Below, piece after piece: positions 51,514-60,166 of a stretch of DNA of 64,000 nt. The notes under the pieces were generated by a model. It ran no database searches. It was not told the origin of the DNA and saw nothing but the letters and a program-made list of their open reading frames with translations. The position numbers were made by a program, and so were the translations under genes. The stretch covers positions 31,938 through 95,937 of the forward strand of contig JAHRFD010000027.1 in the NCBI GenBank assembly GCA_020882975.1, given 5' to 3'. The first letter of the stretch is position 1. Each line of letters begins with the position of its first letter. This DNA comes from Microcoleus sp. EPA2 (GTDB lineage: Bacteria; Cyanobacteriota; Cyanobacteriia; Cyanobacteriales; Microcoleaceae).

Positions 51514-52374
51514 TTAATTTTTTTGCCGATCGCCCTCTTCCTGAAAGTCACTCATATTAAAAATGAAAGGAACTCGACTAGAACCGCTGCCCATAACCAA
51601 CACCTTTGGCATCTGAGCACCACCACTTCTCCAAGCTTCGATAGCCTCCTTTTGCAGCACTAAATCACCGCCCTGAGCCTTTAAAGTTTCAGCCAAAAGC
51701 CTTTGAGCTTCCGCCCTACCTTGAGCGCGGTTAATATCTGCTTGAGCCTGTTGTTCTGCTTCCTGAGCCACATAAACAGCCCTTTGTGCACGCTGTTCAG
51801 CAACCTGTTTTTCCTCAACCGCTTTCGCAAAATCGGTGGAGAATCGAATATTAACAACGCTCGTATCAAGTACGATTACATCATACTTTGATAGCCTTTC
51901 CTTCAGCGCAGTATCAAAGTCTCGTTTCAGTTCACTTCTTTGAGTAATAGATTGTTCGGCAGTTCTCAAGGCGGCGGCTGTTTTAAATGCTTCTTGCGTC
52001 TGAGGAGCAATAATTTTGGCAACTATATTATCCAAGGTTCCTTGACTCCTTCTGATATCAACTACTCTCGCCGGATCGAGGCGAAAGTTGATAGCAAAAC
52101 TAGCATTTAAATCCTGAAGGTCTTTGGTAGCACTCTGGGCTGGAACTTCAAATTTTTGCACTGTTACATCGTACACATCTACCTTAGATATCAGCGGAGG
52201 TCTCAAGTGAAATCCCTCTAACAATGCCCCATCTGTGGCTTTTCCTAAAACGCTGACCACCCCTGCTTCACCGGGATTAATCACGACAAAAGAGTTGAAC
52301 CCAAGCAGCAGTGCGCCTACTAATAGAATCCCAGCGATTGCTGATGATATGCTCTGGAAATTTTGAGATTTCAA
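51514..52374 (-). CDS. Prohibitin/SPFH-domain membrane protein
   Basis: The 286-residue protein has a single N-terminal membrane anchor (IAGILLVGALLLGFNSFVVI), the SPFH domain (GEAGVVSVLGKATDGALLEG, TVQKFEVPAQSATKDLQDLN) and a helical tail (KAVEEKQVAEQRAQRAVYVA) typical of prohibitins. These form membrane rings that scaffold or guard membrane proteases such as FtsH. The start is set at TTG 52374: aaaggaaggtg lies three to four bases upstream and no ATG is available. The alternative TTG 52401 lacks such a site. Confidence 0.88.
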   Translation of the reverse strand: MKSQNFQSISSAIAGILLVGALLLGFNSFVVINPGEAGVVSVLGKATDGALLEGFHLRPPLISKVDVYDVTVQKFEVPAQSATKDLQDLNASFAINFRLDPARVVDIRRSQGTLDNIVAKIIAPQTQEAFKTAAALRTAEQSITQRSELKRDFDTALKERLSKYDVIVLDTSVVNIRFSTDFAKAVEEKQVAEQRAQRAVYVAQEAEQQAQADINRAQGRAEAQRLLAETLKAQGGDLVLQKEAIEAWRSGGAQMPKVLVMGSGSSRVPFIFNMSDFQEEGDRQKN

Positions 52375-52471
52375 AATACACCTTCCTTTGTGACAAATCA
52401 ATTATAATGGTTAAAGTGTCGAGAATTCATAAAAATTATGGTCTCTTTCTATCTAAAAATGTTAAAAGCTT

Positions 52472-52504
52472 AGAGCCCCAACTTCTTCAATAAGTCGGGG
52501 CTCT
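52472..52504 (-). terminator. Terminator-like palindrome
   Basis: agagccccaactt and aagtcggggctct pair around cttcaat. It lies 30 bases past the small gene ending at 52534 on the minus strand. Downstream on that strand is an AT-rich stretch but no immediate T-run. Confidence 0.6.
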
Positions 52505-52533
52505 AGGTCTTCGGCTGCGGTGGTTCCGTTGAA

Positions 52534-52743
52534 TTAATTGGTCTTATAGTTTTCCTCAGTCCAGCAGCGGGGCAAAACTTCGCCGGAAGGAAAAACTAAT
52601 TTACCCTTGGGAAAATTCACTGGTTCTTGCTCTTCTTCACCAGCTTGATTTCGCCCCAATACTTCATTTTTCGCAGGACTAACTAAACCATCGACATCTA
52701 GAATTTCTACCAAGTCGCCCGATTCTTTTTCTTGTAAAAGCAT
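52534..52743 (-). CDS. Small acidic hypothetical protein, 69 residues
   Basis: The product begins MLLQEKESGDLVEILDVDGL and continues with SPAKNEVLGRNQAGEEEQEP, then KGKLVFPSGEVLPRCW. Acidic, soluble, beta-strand character in the first part. A Shine-Dalgarno sequence (aaggagaaact) lies before ATG 52743, which supports translation. No family name known to me. Confidence 0.65.
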   Translation of the reverse strand: MLLQEKESGDLVEILDVDGLVSPAKNEVLGRNQAGEEEQEPVNFPKGKLVFPSGEVLPRCWTEENYKTN

Positions 52744-52913
52744 AGTTTCTCCTTAAACAGTGAATGTGAGTTACGGTTTGATTACAAAAGCTAAATTACA
52801 CCATTGGACATTATTTAATTTTAAATTAAAATAAAATATCTTCTCTCTATCCGAGGTATAATTGATAAATCTATCTTTCGACTCTTTTCAATAGTAGAAA
52901 ACAATTGGATGCC

Positions 52914-53876
52914 ATGTGGGACAAAATTAGCGCGCATATCTCCGAAGTAACGAGAGACAAATTTGCGATCGACAATCGCCGTTCTGTCAGCGGTGGCTGC
53001 ATTAATCAAGGCTATGCTATCAGCAGCAATTCCCGCACTTACTTTATTAAATTAAATCAAGCTTCCCAAGTCGCGATGTTTGAAGCTGAGGCCCTGGGTT
53101 TGCAGCAAATGCGGGAAACCCAGACGATTCGAGTACCTGAGCCGATTTGCTGGGGAACCGAGGGGAATTCCGCTTATATTGTGCTGGAATGGCTGGATTT
53201 GGGAGGTCACGGGGGCGATTCCCTTCGGGATAGCTTCGCTTCACGAGCTTGGGAGGAAATGGGGCGTAAACTGGCGGCAATGCACAAATGCACCCCCCCC
53301 AGCTCAGGGCGGGCACGGGGGCACCGCCCCTACAATCGGGGGGGAGAAGAGGTTGATTCTGGCTTGTTGAGGGGATGTTTTGGTTGGGATAGGAACAATA
53401 CGATCGGCTCAACTGTGCAAATTAATAACTGGACTGAAAATTGGGCTGAATTTTGGAGAGAATATCGGATTGGTTATCAGTTAAATTTAGCTAAACGTCG
53501 GGGAGGTCATTTTCCGCAAGGGGAACGTTTATTAGCAGTAATTCCTGAGTTGTTAGCAGGTTATGAACCGCAACCATCGCTGGTTCACGGGGATTTGTGG
53601 GGGGGAAACGCAGGGGTGACATCTGCGGGAGAACCCGTGATTTTTGACCCAGCTACCTATTGGGGAGATAGAGAAGTAGATCTGGCGATGACCGAGTTAT
53701 TTGGTGGCTTTTCGGCTGCATTTTACCGGGGATATAATCACGTTTTTCCTTTGAATTCAGGCTATGAAAAACGAAAAATTATTTATAATCTATATCACAT
53801 TTTGAATCATTTTAATTTGTTTGGTGGAAGTTACCAGTCCCAGGCGAATCAAATGATTAATCGCATCTTGAATTAG
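52914..53876 (+). CDS. Fructosamine kinase-family protein
   Basis: The 320-residue protein matches the FN3K family, which phosphorylates protein-bound ketoamines so that they decay (protein deglycation). Motifs are NQGYAISSNSRTYFIKLN (ATP-binding Lys), VLEWLDLGGHG, FGWDRNNTIGSTVQIN, SLVHGDLWGGNAG (catalytic HGDLWxGN) and FDPATYWGDREVDLAMTEL. Residues about 124-149 (TPPSSGRARGHRPYNRGGEE) are not family-like and coincide with a dispersed DNA repeat. ATG 52914 is used over an upstream TTG. Confidence 0.9.
   Translation: MWDKISAHISEVTRDKFAIDNRRSVSGGCINQGYAISSNSRTYFIKLNQASQVAMFEAEALGLQQMRETQTIRVPEPICWGTEGNSAYIVLEWLDLGGHGGDSLRDSFASRAWEEMGRKLAAMHKCTPPSSGRARGHRPYNRGGEEVDSGLLRGCFGWDRNNTIGSTVQINNWTENWAEFWREYRIGYQLNLAKRRGGHFPQGERLLAVIPELLAGYEPQPSLVHGDLWGGNAGVTSAGEPVIFDPATYWGDREVDLAMTELFGGFSAAFYRGYNHVFPLNSGYEKRKIIYNLYHILNHFNLFGGSYQSQANQMINRILN
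53290..53346 (+). repeat. C/G-rich dispersed repeat translated in frame in the fructosamine kinase gene
   Basis: gcgggcacgggggcaccgcc followed by cctacaatcggggggg lies between the MHKC and GCFGWDRN codons. The same words occur at 4240, 27590 and, inverted, 61140 and 61350. Open in the gene's frame. Confidence 0.75.
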
Positions 53877-53896
53877 ATTTTTTTTTCACCGCCGAT

Positions 53897-53935
53897 GAAG
53901 GCAGATAAACTGGGATGTAAGGTTTATCTGCCTTC
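53897..53935. terminator. Bidirectional hairpin between convergent genes
   Basis: gaaggcagataaac and gtttatctgccttc are perfect 14-base arms around an 11-base loop. It lies between the stop codons of fructosamine kinase (+) and the ABC-F gene (-). A run of T occurs on the plus strand just before it, none directly after. Confidence 0.7.
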
Positions 53936-53945
53936 AGTAGCGACT

Positions 53946-55646
53946 TTATTTCTGCTTAGCAGTTGCTTTTTTCTTGGCTTCTTTTTCCGCTTTTTTAGCA
54001 GCTTTTTCAGCTTCAAGTTTTGCTATTTTTGCTAGCTCTTTTTCTTCAGCAATTTTATCGAGATAGTAGTGGTAATCTCCGAGATAAGGACGAAACTCCC
54101 CATCCCGAATTTCGACTATTTTGTTGGCGACTTGGGAGATGAAATAGCGATCGTGCGAAACGATCATTACAGTACCGTCATAATTTTTGATGGCTTCTTC
54201 CATCATCTCTTTCGCCGGAATGTCGAGGTGATTTGTCGGTTCGTCCAAAATCAGTAAATTCACGGGAGTCAACAGCATCTTGGCCAAAGCTAGACGGGCT
54301 TTTTCTCCGCCACTCAAAGCGCCAACCTGTTTGTATACTGTTTCGCCGGTGAACAGAAAACGACCCAACAAAGTCCGAACTTCTTCGTTTTTCCAGTCTG
54401 GTACTTCGTCATGAATGGTTGCCATCACGCTTTTATTTAGATCTAAAGCTTCGGCTTGATTCTGTTCAAAGTAACCGGGGATGACGTTATGGCCTCCGAA
54501 TTTAACAGTGCCTTCTGTCGGAGTTTCTGAACCCATAATCATTTTTAACAGGGTGGATTTGCCTGCGCCGTTGGGGCCGAGGAAGGCGATGCGATCGCCT
54601 CTTTCCACTAATAAGTCTGCGCCCAAAAATAGGATTTTGTCGCCGTAGCTATGCACCAAGTCTTCAATTATTACTACTTCCCGGCCGCTGCGGGGTGCGG
54701 GGGGAAAGCGGAAATGCAAGGTTTTTAAGCCGCCCGTGGGGGCTTCGATGCGTTCGATTTTATCTAGTTGCTTTTCGCGACTTTTTGCTTGGGTACTGCG
54801 AGTGGCGCTGGCGCGGAATTTTTCTACGAATGCTTGCTGTTTTTCGAGTTCTTTTTGCTGGCTTTCATAGGCGCTGAGTTGGGCTTCTCTGGCTTCGGCT
54901 TTTTGCAGTAAATAAGAGGAATAGTTGCCGAGGTAAGTGCTGGAAACTCCGCGTTCGGTTTCGACTATTTGGGTGCAGAGGCGATCGAGAAATTCTCGGT
55001 CATGGGATACGATTACCATGGGGGTTGTTAACCCTTTGAGGTAGACTTCTAGCCATTCGATGGTTTCTAAGTCGAGGTGGTTGGTAGGTTCGTCTAGTAG
55101 CAGGATATCGGGTTTTTGGAGGAGAATTTTGCCCAAACTCATCCGCATTTGCCAGCCGCCGCTGAAGGCGCTGACTAGCCGATCGCCATCTTCGGGTTCA
55201 AATCCGATTTCTGGTAGAATTTTCTCGATTTGGGCTTCTAAACCGTAGCCGTTTAAGCCTTCAAATTTTCTTTGCAAGCGATCCATTTTGTGGATCAGTT
55301 CGTCCAGATTTTCAGGGGTGGAGTTTTCCAAGTCTCGATGGACTTGCATTAGGGACTCGTGTATTTCGTTGGCTTCGCTGAAGGCGCGCCAAAATTCTTC
55401 TTTGACGGTGCGTGTCGGATCTACTTCAAATTCTTGAGAGAGGTAGGCGATGTGGAGGCTGGCGGGGCGAATGACTTCGCCTGATGTGGGTTCCATTTCA
55501 CCGGCGATGATTTTGAGTTGGGTGGATTTGCCGGCACCGTTGACGCCTACTAAGCCGATGCGATCGCCTGGTTTGACTTCCCAGGTGACATCTTTGAGTA
55601 CGACGCCTGTGGGATAAATTTTACTGATGTGTTCGAGTCGCAGCAT
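53946..55646 (-). CDS. ABC-F family ATPase
   Basis: The 566-residue protein has two ABC cassettes and no membrane domain. Walker A motifs are GVNGAGKST and GPNGAGKST, signature motifs FSGGWQMRM and LSGGEKARL, Walker B ILLLDEPTNHLD and LLILDEPTNHLD. A Lys/Glu-rich P-site linker joins the cassettes (EKQQAFVEKFRASATRSTQA), and a basic KKAEKEAKKKATAKQ tail ends it. ABC-F proteins bind the ribosomal E site and rescue or protect stalled translation. The subgroup (Uup/ABCF3-like) is uncertain. ATG 55646. Confidence 0.93.
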   Translation of the reverse strand: MLRLEHISKIYPTGVVLKDVTWEVKPGDRIGLVGVNGAGKSTQLKIIAGEMEPTSGEVIRPASLHIAYLSQEFEVDPTRTVKEEFWRAFSEANEIHESLMQVHRDLENSTPENLDELIHKMDRLQRKFEGLNGYGLEAQIEKILPEIGFEPEDGDRLVSAFSGGWQMRMSLGKILLQKPDILLLDEPTNHLDLETIEWLEVYLKGLTTPMVIVSHDREFLDRLCTQIVETERGVSSTYLGNYSSYLLQKAEAREAQLSAYESQQKELEKQQAFVEKFRASATRSTQAKSREKQLDKIERIEAPTGGLKTLHFRFPPAPRSGREVVIIEDLVHSYGDKILFLGADLLVERGDRIAFLGPNGAGKSTLLKMIMGSETPTEGTVKFGGHNVIPGYFEQNQAEALDLNKSVMATIHDEVPDWKNEEVRTLLGRFLFTGETVYKQVGALSGGEKARLALAKMLLTPVNLLILDEPTNHLDIPAKEMMEEAIKNYDGTVMIVSHDRYFISQVANKIVEIRDGEFRPYLGDYHYYLDKIAEEKELAKIAKLEAEKAAKKAEKEAKKKATAKQK

Positions 55647-56050
55647 TGTTGTGGGGCTGGGGAAGGGGTTTAGCGGCGGATGGGATGCCGGCGCTGAGGT
55701 CGAGTTAATCTTAACAAATTTTAATTATATTTAGCGTATTGCCAGATTTTGATTTGGGTGGGGTTACAGGAAGAAACCGGGTTTCTTGGAAAAATCGCTG
55801 ATTCTCAGCTAGATATCTAGGAAGAAACCCGGTTTCTGGCCTCGATGTGGGTTCGGGACTATTTTGTTTGGTATTGTTTGGTATTTGAAGTCTGGGAATT
55901 TATCATTTCTCTCTTCTCTTTCTCTGCGCCCTCTGCGCCCTCTGTGGTTAAATCATTCAGACGATTTGGTAAATTAGGATTTGGGTGGGGCGATCCTCTT
56001 CGAGGGCTTCGCTAACGCACTTGTCAGGAGGTTGAGTGCGATCGATCGCA
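55647..56050. repeat. Repeat-filled intergenic region
   Basis: It holds an aaaccggg palindrome copy (gaagaaaccgggtttcttgg ... ggaagaaacccggtttctgg, 55770-55837) and the core tctctgcgccctctgcgccc with tgtggttaaatcattcag at 55915-55962, an inverted copy of the MITE core. A gatcctcttcgagggcttcg piece follows at 55992, similar to one before glnA at 40118. No gene. Confidence 0.75.
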
Positions 56051-56347
56051 CTACCGCGCTGTTTCAGATTGAATTTCTCTAAGAATAGTTGAGACTTCTT
56101 CTTCTGAATGTAAATGTCGTGCTAAAACTTGGGCTGTTGCTTCTAGAAGGCGATCGCTAAACAATTTTGTTAAATCTTGCCGCAAACCTTGCCCAATGTA
56201 AAATTTGAGCACAACTGACAGAGGCATATCTCGATGGAGTGCTACTTTGTTTAGGGATTCTAAGGTATCTGTTGGGATTTCGATCGCTACTGTTGTTGTT
56301 GGGCGCGATCGGACTTTTAATGTCAGTTCTTTTTCAACGTTGTTCAT
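56051..56347 (-). CDS. Small antitoxin-like hypothetical protein
   Basis: The 98-residue protein starts MNNVEKELTLKVRSRPTTTV and continues TVAIEIPTDTLESLNKVALH, a beta-strand plus helix reminiscent of ribbon-helix-helix regulators, then QGLRQDLTKLFSDRLLEATA. I cannot name the family with certainty. It is divergent from xisH, with about 145 bases between, and lies at the left edge of the accessory island, so an antitoxin or autoregulator role is an inference. Confidence 0.65.
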   Translation of the reverse strand: MNNVEKELTLKVRSRPTTTVAIEIPTDTLESLNKVALHRDMPLSVVLKFYIGQGLRQDLTKLFSDRLLEATAQVLARHLHSEEEVSTILREIQSETAR

Positions 56348-56492
56348 ATAGTTTCCTTTCTGTACGGGTAACTGGACGTGCAGAAATTATTGGGAAAGGC
56401 CATCGTACTAGGTCGTATCTCAGTATATCGAATTTGTTGATACAATACATTATAATAGTCAGTGTCAACCTCGATAGCAAAAGAGAGCGATC

Positions 56493-56912
56493 GTGCCAGC
56501 AAGAGACATTTATCATCATGTTGTCAAACAGGCTTTGATTAAGGCTGGCTGGACAATTACCCACGATCCCTATCCATTGACTTGGGCAAAAAGAAATCTG
56601 TCGATCGATCTTGGTGCAGAACAGCTATTAGCTGCTGAGAACAGCGATCGCAAGATAGCCGTTGAAGTTAAAAGTTTTATCAGAGAGTCTTGAATTGCAG
56701 ATTTAGAGCAAGCTTTGGGTCAATATACTCTTTACTATGACATCTTAAAACGGACGGAATCAGAAAGACAACTGTATCTTGCACTTCCACTAAATGCTTT
56801 TACAGAGCTTTTTGAAGGACAAAAATTTGGTCAAATATTGCTAGATAATAACCGCCTCAATCTTGTTGTTTTTAATCCAAAAACAGAGGAAATAGTACAA
56901 TGGATAGCTTAA
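56493..56912 (+). pseudogene. xisH: xisH interrupted by an in-frame TGA
   Basis: A GTG start gives MPARDIYHHVVKQALIKAGW, the normal XisH N-terminus, and LGAEQLLAAENSDRKIAVEV. At 56691-56693 a TGA follows the SFIRES codons. The same frame then continues without shift as IADLEQALGQYTLYYDILKR to the normal XisH end (KTEEIVQWIA, stop 56912). Together the length (about 139 codons) is that of intact XisH. XisH and XisI were named as factors needed for excision of the Nostoc fdxN element, but occur widely in pairs. Either a nonsense mutation, readthrough or a sequencing error. Confidence 0.88.
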
Positions 56913-57265
56913 ATAATTATCGTAAACTTGTTAGACAGCTCCTTACTGAATACGCTGAGATTCCCGTTGGTGACAGCGGGATACAAAGCGAAACAATTTT
57001 TGATGTGGAAAATGACCGCTATATGTTAATCAATATAGGTTGGTTTAACGAGCAGCGCATTCACCATTGCGTGATTCATATTGATATTATTGACTCTCAG
57101 GTGTGGATTCAAGCAAATAATACCGATCGCCTGATTGCTGAGGAGTTAGTTGCAGCGGGAATTCCGGCTAAATCAATTGTTTTGGGACTTCAACCGCCGG
57201 ATGTTAGACCTTATACTGCTTATGGAGTTCCTACTAAAGAATATCAGCAAGCAGGATTCGCATAG
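56900..57265 (+). CDS. xisI: XisI-family protein
   Basis: The 121-residue protein matches XisI: LVRQLLTEYAEIPVGDSGIQ, FDVENDRYMLINIGWFNEQR, IHHCVIHIDIIDSQVWIQAN, EELVAAGIPAKSIVLGL. It overlaps xisH by 13 bases, so the pair is translationally coupled. The frame is intact although xisH is broken. By family context it works with XisH; a toxin-antitoxin-like or element-excision role is not settled. Confidence 0.92.
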   Translation: MDSLNNYRKLVRQLLTEYAEIPVGDSGIQSETIFDVENDRYMLINIGWFNEQRIHHCVIHIDIIDSQVWIQANNTDRLIAEELVAAGIPAKSIVLGLQPPDVRPYTAYGVPTKEYQQAGFA

Positions 57266-57319
57266 GCTGTCAGCTTATTAAAATGCCTTTGAATATAATT
57301 AGATTGACACCCTCAAGAC

Positions 57320-57925
57320 TTACGCACCATTAAAAATTTGCTCTGCTGTCAAATTCAACTCAGGAAATACCACCGATTCAACCCTTGAATCTCCTCGAAA
57401 TAGCCTAACCTGATACTCACAATCTACTAATTGACAAACAGATAAAGTAGGCTGTTTAGGAGAACCAATATAACGCCTACCTCCCAAACCCAAATAATCG
57501 ACAATCCAGTATTCAGGAATACCTAATGCTTCATAGTCTATCATTTTATGTGCATAATCATCGCGCCAATTTGTGCTGACCACTTCAATCGCGAGAGTAA
57601 TGGACGAGCCTTGAGTAATTGTGGAGGATTTTGCCCATAAAGGTTCTAGGGCTAAAGCATCACGGTTGACTACTAAAATATCAGGTAAATAACCCGTTTC
57701 TTGATTTGGAGATTTAACCAGGGCATTCTTGGGGAAGCGATAGGGAAGTTGGAGTCTCCGAGTTTCTAATATTAGTTCTGTCTGCAAGAAATCTACAACT
57801 TCTTCATGTTGTCCTGTGGTTTGCATTTCAAAAATGACTCCGTTGTGTAGTTCATAGCGTTCGTTTTCTGGTTTCCATTCCAGAAATTCATCGAAAGTTA
57901 TTAACTTAGATATCAATTGAATCAT
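57320..57925 (-). CDS. Uma2-family (DUF820) putative endonuclease
   Basis: The 201-residue protein has the PD-(D/E)xK fold of the Uma2/DUF820 family, abundant in cyanobacteria. Motifs are FDEFLEWKPENERYELHNGV (with the conserved YELxxG), YLPDILVVNRD (Asp), and SITLAIEVVSTNWRDDYAHK with Glu and the Asp/Lys of the active site, then YEALGIPEYWIVDY. Molecular targets are unknown; mobile or regulatory roles have been proposed. ATG 57925. Confidence 0.9.
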   Translation of the reverse strand: MIQLISKLITFDEFLEWKPENERYELHNGVIFEMQTTGQHEEVVDFLQTELILETRRLQLPYRFPKNALVKSPNQETGYLPDILVVNRDALALEPLWAKSSTITQGSSITLAIEVVSTNWRDDYAHKMIDYEALGIPEYWIVDYLGLGGRRYIGSPKQPTLSVCQLVDCEYQVRLFRGDSRVESVVFPELNLTAEQIFNGA

Positions 57926-58056
57926 GGAAAAACCTCCAATGTTATAATATCATTTTCCGGACTAGGGAATCCCACACCCGGTTGCCCTTAGCCCTGGATA
58001 TAGTGCGTAAGGCTAATTTTAACATAATAATTATTTCTCAGGAAGGGCGAGGATTT

Positions 58057-58278
58057 ATGAGTCGATACAGTACGATCGTTCAATGGTCGGAGGTCGATCG
58101 ACTTTTCCTAGTCACGATTCCAGAGTTTGGCGATCGCGTGATTATGCCTTGCACTCACGGTGAAACTCGCGAGCAAGCAATTCATAACGGCGAAGAAGTG
58201 ATTGAAATGTATTTGGAAGCATGGGAAGCGGAAGGTGAATCTATCCCTGAACCCAGGACGCTTCAAATTGCTTTTTGA
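58057..58278 (+). CDS. HicB-family antitoxin-like protein
   Basis: The 73-residue protein MSRYSTIVQWSEVDRLFLVT ... HGETREQAIHNGEEVIEMYL is the RNase-H-like HicB core. HicB usually neutralises the HicA mRNA interferase; no hicA is visible next to it, so it is an orphan. There is a Shine-Dalgarno-like sequence (ggaagggcgagg) just before ATG 58057, which decides the start against an upstream TTG at 57982. Confidence 0.85.
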   Translation: MSRYSTIVQWSEVDRLFLVTIPEFGDRVIMPCTHGETREQAIHNGEEVIEMYLEAWEAEGESIPEPRTLQIAF

Positions 58279-58318
58279 ATGCTATTGTAAAACTCTTATG
58301 ACTTACGCATGGGGGTCG

Positions 58319-58410
58319 AGAAACCAGGTTTTTCATAAGTATTAAAGGCTGCAACGCGTCTTTTCGTAAAAAACCCGGTTTCTTTGGTCGGAGTGCGTCC
58401 AGGAATGTTC
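58319..58410 (+). repeat. aaaccgggttt palindrome copy with gtccaggaatg tail
   Basis: gaaaccaggtttttcataag ... aaaaaacccggtttctttgg, then gcgtccaggaatg. Same plan as 15556 (right end identical) and 31245. Confidence 0.75.
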
Positions 58411-58464
58411 CCTTAAACTTGAGTAAAATAAGACAGCCATCATCGCCACCAAACCTAACTCACC

Positions 58465-58654
58465 ATGCAAACCTCAACATTTGACAGTATTTTAGACGAG
58501 ATCGAAACATTGTCTATAGACGAACAAACTGCTTTACTTGTGATCGTGCACCGAAGACGCGAGCGATCGCCGTCGCACCGAAATTGCTGCTAATATTGCA
58601 CAAGGAAAACAAGACTATCAATTTGGAAAGGTGTTTCGAGGTACAGTTAATTAA
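58465..58654 (+). pseudogene. Frameshifted small antitoxin-like gene
   Basis: ATG 58465 gives MQTSTFDSILDEIETLSIDE and then QTALLVIVHRR. After about 36 codons the frame must shift to read SDRRRTEIAANIAQGKQDYQ and FGKVFRGTVN before TAA at 58652-58654. Both halves together resemble the small cyanobacterial antitoxins that start IETLSxEEQ and end with a G(K/T)VxRG motif. One frameshift near 58565 breaks it. Confidence 0.7.
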
Positions 58655-58726
58655 GCGATCGCGGACTTAAAAGTTATCAGATGAAGTTAAAAAATGTCCT
58701 ACTATCCTAGGACTTAATGTTGCACA

Positions 58727-59974
58727 CTAAGCAACCTGAACATTCACGATTGAGTCACTCTCCAAAACATCCGGTGCTGTCAAAATGTTTTGAAGTTGCT
58801 GCACAACATGAGTTTCATTTTGGTATAACATAACTACGTGATCTCTTGCTCTTGTTATTGCTGTATAAAGTCCTGCTTTTTCTTGAAAATCTTTATCGGG
58901 ATCTGGCAAGTCTTTCACTTGGTCAACGCCAGCAATAATAACGGCATCAAACTCAACTCCTTTCAGCGCGTTCCAAGAATCTACAATTACGAAAGGTCGG
59001 TTTACAACGTTATGATCTCGTTCTTGAGGAAACATGGGAGCGTGATTTTTAACACCCAATTTATGCAGGCATTTACTAATTTCTGATTTAAAGGATTTTG
59101 GCTCTTGTGGATGCAATAAAACTCCGATTGAAGAATCTGGATGACTGCTCAATGCCAGTTTAACCTGTTTAGCTATATTGTCTGGAGACATATCACTTTT
59201 TACAAGCATTGGCTTAATAGATGAACTGCGAGAAGACTTTTTGAGTGGCTCGACAATACTACCGATATTAGAACCTGAACGTTTACTTGTCTTCATATTA
59301 GCACTAGCTAAATAAGGACATATAAACTGCCAAGCTAATTCTATAATTTCTGGTGCGTTTCTATAGTTTATATCAAATATTTGCGCACTGCCTCCAGGAA
59401 TATTAAATCCAAGATCCTTCCAACGCCATTTTTCCTTTCTTCGATGTTGCTGACCGTCGTAAACTGACTGAGTGTTGTCATAGACAAAAAAGATAGAGTT
59501 TGTATCGGGACTTACAGCACCTAACATCGCCATAAACCATTCATCATAAAAATCTTGAGCTTCATCAATTAAAATGGCTTGATAACGATTTTTGGCGTTC
59601 TTTTGAACTAAATCAATAATTTGCCGTCGCATTTCAGGATTATTATCCCACTCATAATTATACCCTATGCGATAAGCCCAACTATGAAAAGTTCGACTCT
59701 CTACTTTTAAACTCCAGCCGTTTGGTTTTATTATTGAATCAATCCATTGATTCATAAAGCGATTGTAACACAATACCAAAATATCCTTATAACCCTCATC
59801 AATTAATTTTTCAATACGATTTCGCAATACTAATGATTTACCAGAACCTGCAACGCCTCGAACTAAAGAATGACCTTGAAGCGAGAAATTTTTGGCTTTA
59901 TTCTGTCGTTCGTCTAAATCTTGGCTATTTAATCGCTGATTTAAAGATTGCTCGAAGTTAATCCACTGTTCCAC
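58727..59974 (-). CDS. Compact superfamily I DNA/RNA helicase (UvrD-like)
   Basis: The 415-residue protein has motif I GVAGSGKSLVLRN (residues about 40-50), motif II AILIDEAQDFYDEWF, motif III-like IFFVYDNTQSVYD, motif V GVEFDAVIIAGVDQVKDL and motif VI LYTAITRARDHVVMLY. The accessory 1B/2B domains of full UvrD are reduced, so this is a minimal form. It lacks the NERD and pentapeptide modules of the 960-residue protein. Such compact helicases are common in defence or repair islands. ATG 59974. Confidence 0.88.
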   Translation of the reverse strand: MEQWINFEQSLNQRLNSQDLDERQNKAKNFSLQGHSLVRGVAGSGKSLVLRNRIEKLIDEGYKDILVLCYNRFMNQWIDSIIKPNGWSLKVESRTFHSWAYRIGYNYEWDNNPEMRRQIIDLVQKNAKNRYQAILIDEAQDFYDEWFMAMLGAVSPDTNSIFFVYDNTQSVYDGQQHRRKEKWRWKDLGFNIPGGSAQIFDINYRNAPEIIELAWQFICPYLASANMKTSKRSGSNIGSIVEPLKKSSRSSSIKPMLVKSDMSPDNIAKQVKLALSSHPDSSIGVLLHPQEPKSFKSEISKCLHKLGVKNHAPMFPQERDHNVVNRPFVIVDSWNALKGVEFDAVIIAGVDQVKDLPDPDKDFQEKAGLYTAITRARDHVVMLYQNETHVVQQLQNILTAPDVLESDSIVNVQVA

Positions 59975-60166
59975 GATGATTCTCCTGATATTCCTTTTGT
60001 TGAGCGCTCTTTATTCAAATCAGCTTACCAACACGACCCGATCTTTTTCAATGATAAAAAGTGATAAAAAGTAAGGACTTTCCCCAAATTTCCCAAAAAT
60101 CTCCTCTCAGGTAGATGCCCGTAGAGTTAAACTCTTCTAAATAACCCCTCTCATAACCCAACTTCC

